From positions 1 to 7,314 of the forward strand of contig DFBF01000141.1 of NCBI GenBank assembly GCA_002367285.1: 7,314 nt of DNA, read 5' to 3'. Below the pieces are notes generated by a model. It was not told where the DNA came from and searched no databases. It worked only from the letters and a program-made list of their open reading frames with translations. Numbering within the stretch: the stretch's first letter is position 1; every line of letters begins with the position of its first letter. The translations under genes were made by a program, and so were the position numbers. This document shows positions 6,451 through 7,314 of the stretch, piece after piece. This DNA comes from Rhodobacteraceae bacterium UBA3087. GTDB lineage: Bacteria; Pseudomonadota; Alphaproteobacteria; Rhodobacterales; Rhodobacteraceae.

Positions 6451-6906
6451 ACCCGTTCGCCTGCGGGTGGCACTGGCATGACCCTTCCCAAGTGCTTTGA
6501 GACCAAAGAACGCCTGAATGGTGATGATTTTGGTCTTGAGGATGATGATGAGCTGTTTTGCTACATCGGGCCGAAGCAGGTGACCGATCTGTTGAACATT
6601 GCGGCCGCAACCGGCGTGAACCTGAACGCGTTCGATATTGAGCAGCTGAAGACGGGCAAGCCCACCACCCTGGTCGGGTTCACATGGATCGTCGGCAATC
6701 GCTCGGTCAAGGACGACAACGGCGACCGTTTGTGCCCGGTCTGGTCGAAAAACAACATCCTGGGCGGCCTGTGGCAGGACGTTGAGGGCCTGATGTGGAC
6801 CGACACGTCGGCCAACAACACGCCTTATGCGCAGGTCGAAGCGTATCTGGATGTCGTGCGCGCCGAAGATGACGGCGTTCACGTCATCACCTGCGTCGAA
6901 AACTGA
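6451..6906 (+). pseudogene. Phage major capsid protein, C-terminal fragment
   Basis: The frame is open from 6451, after a TAA at 6448-6450, to the TGA at 6906. Its first ATG is at 6478, with no Shine-Dalgarno. The text before the ATG (SPAGGTG) already reads like capsid sequence. What follows has the layout of the C-terminal half of a podovirus/siphovirus-type major capsid protein of the Phage_capsid_2 kind: a helix (LPKCFETKERL), an acidic loop, FCYIGPKQVTDLLN, an AFDIEQLKTGKPTTLVGFTW block with the usual TGKPTT-x-x-GF-x-W pattern, then the VWSKNNILGGLWQD strand and a final YLDVVRAEDDGVHVITC strand. Full-length relatives are roughly twice as long, so about 150 N-terminal residues are missing. 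No matching sequence lies upstream in any plus-strand frame. Whether this is a deletion or a recombination junction is open. Confidence 0.72.
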
Positions 6907-6913
6907 TCGGTGA

Positions 6914-6934
6914 CGGCCGGGTCATACCCGGCCG
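6914..6934 (+). terminator. Perfect GC-rich hairpin between the two phage-like genes
   Basis: CGGCCGGGT (6914-6922) and ACCCGGCCG (6926-6934) form a nine-pair stem with the three-base loop CAT. It starts eight bases after the capsid stop codon and lies about 30 bases before the next start. No T-run follows. It probably limits read-through or protects the 3' end of the capsid mRNA, an arrangement often seen after highly expressed capsid genes. Confidence 0.45.
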
Positions 6935-6965
6935 CGCCTTGATCCCTGTTTGAAGGAGAAGCCAG

Positions 6966-7172
6966 ATGGCTAAAGTCAATACAATGTCGGACCTGTTTCG
7001 CGATGCCCATGCGCTGGCGCCCAGCCCCGACCCCCTGAAAACCAAAGGCCGCTTGATGGTGGCCACCGGCACGGTGACCAACGCGGCAGATGACAGCAAC
7101 CTGTCGAAATACCGCCTGATCGAATTGCCATCGGACTGCTATCTGCACGAAGACTGGACTTCGTCCCTATAA
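6966..7172 (+). pseudogene. Phage structural-like hypothetical protein, truncated by an insertion sequence
   Basis: A frame of 68 codons with a good start: AGGAG at 6954-6958, seven bases before the ATG. The first 63 residues (DLFRDAHALAPSPDPLKTKG, then LMVATGTVTNAADDSNLSKY, RLIELPSDCYLHED) read like the N-terminus of a small structural protein found just after capsid genes. The ending LPSDCYLHED looks mid-domain, as a beta-rich protein about to continue. From codon 64 (TGG at 7155) the reading enters the end of an insertion sequence, adds five residues (WTSSL) and stops. Exact function is unknown; a head or decoration-type role is inferred only from position and composition. The missing 3' part may lie beyond the insertion sequence, outside the window. 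Confidence 0.6.
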
Positions 7173-7314
7173 CCGGACAGTTTGATTGTTGACCCTATGC
7201 GGCCATTTTCCAAGTCATATTGTTGAACGCCTGTTGGGGAGTATCCGAAACTCTGTGTATGAGGCTCAGCCCATGCAGTTGAAACGGGTCATTTGTTGAA
7301 CCGTTCTGGGTATA
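7155..7314 (-). mobile_element. IS3-family (IS2-like) insertion sequence, transposase-distal end, partial
   Basis: From 7155 the sequence TGGACTTCGTCCCTATAACC, continuing GGACAG, has the make-up of an IS3-family terminal inverted repeat. It starts with TG and resembles, from memory, the right end of IS2 (TGGATTTGCCCCTATA, then a CCAGACA segment). The boundary coincides with the point where the phage-like protein loses its sense. About 40 bases inside lies the stop codon of a transposase-like tail on the minus strand, which is the normal distance in this family. The other end and any target duplication are outside the window. Confidence 0.6.
7195..7314 (-). pseudogene. IS3-type transposase (OrfB) C-terminal end, apparently frameshifted
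   Basis: On the minus strand a frame ends TPQQAFNNMTWKMAA followed by TAG (7195-7197), the kind of tail seen in DDE transposases of the IS3 family. Just upstream the more convincing transposase text lies in another frame: EPHTQSFGYSP resembles the R-x-H-x-x-x-GY-x-SP motif, and YPERFNK before it ends in a stop codon. Joining the frames near 7227-7235 would give a normal order, H-x-x-x-GYSP then QAFNNMT. This suggests at least one small indel and an inactive copy, although only 40 codons are visible and the identification is tentative. Confidence 0.4.

Noticed and set aside
6424..6882. Minus-strand frame of 152 codons over the capsid fragment
   Set aside because: Antisense shadow of the capsid reading frame, which has far better family evidence on the plus strand.
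6451..7172. Gene transfer agent capsid cluster, common in Rhodobacterales
   Set aside because: The visible capsid text does not look like the HK97-type GTA capsid protein, and no GTA neighbours (portal, protease, tail genes) are present.
1..7314. CRISPR array, riboswitch, toxin-antitoxin pair or other defence system
   Set aside because: No regularly spaced repeats, no recognisable riboswitch core and no defence protein motif were seen on either strand.

Overview
The window looks like a chromosomal segment of an alphaproteobacterium, most probably a Rhodobacteraceae/Roseobacter-type bacterium. This rests on the high GC and codon usage, a GapR/DUF2312-family gene, a FadB-type bifunctional beta-oxidation enzyme paired with a phosphotransferase gene, and a fused two-domain iron(III)-type ABC permease. 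The taxonomic call comes from recognising families by eye, not from a search.

Left part (1-5716), ordinary core genome. The C-terminal end of an APH/ACAD10-11-type phosphotransferase overlaps by ATGA a 698-residue enoyl-CoA hydratase/3-hydroxyacyl-CoA dehydrogenase, so the two are probably one transcript serving acyl-CoA metabolism. A 71-residue two-helix membrane protein lies on the minus strand and is divergent from the GapR-like gene. The GapR-like gene converges on a minus-strand gene for a 291-residue protein that resembles a sulfotransferase-fold P-loop protein with an eroded P-loop. A strong hairpin sits at that convergence. Divergent from the 291-residue gene is a full-length, apparently solitary, fused ABC permease of the FbpB/SfuB/FutB type.

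Middle (5717-5885). A tRNA-Thr(UGU) gene with encoded CCA is preceded by a good sigma-70-like promoter (TTGCCA, 17 bp, TATCAG).

Right part (5886-7314), a degraded mobile island directly downstream of the tRNA. It starts at the base after the tRNA CCA with a minus-strand hypothetical ORF, perhaps coupled to a second small ORF. Next, on the plus strand, comes the C-terminal part of a phage major capsid protein that has lost its N-terminus. A second phage-structural-like gene follows and is cut after residue 63 by what appears to be the end of an IS3-family (IS2-like) insertion sequence. The transposase tail of that IS, on the minus strand, seems frameshifted and runs off the window. The simplest reading is a decaying prophage fragment at a tRNA-Thr site, later hit by an insertion sequence. 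I see no complete new defence or mobile system; the novelty, if any, is in the uncharacterised ORFs of this island and the sulfotransferase-like protein.
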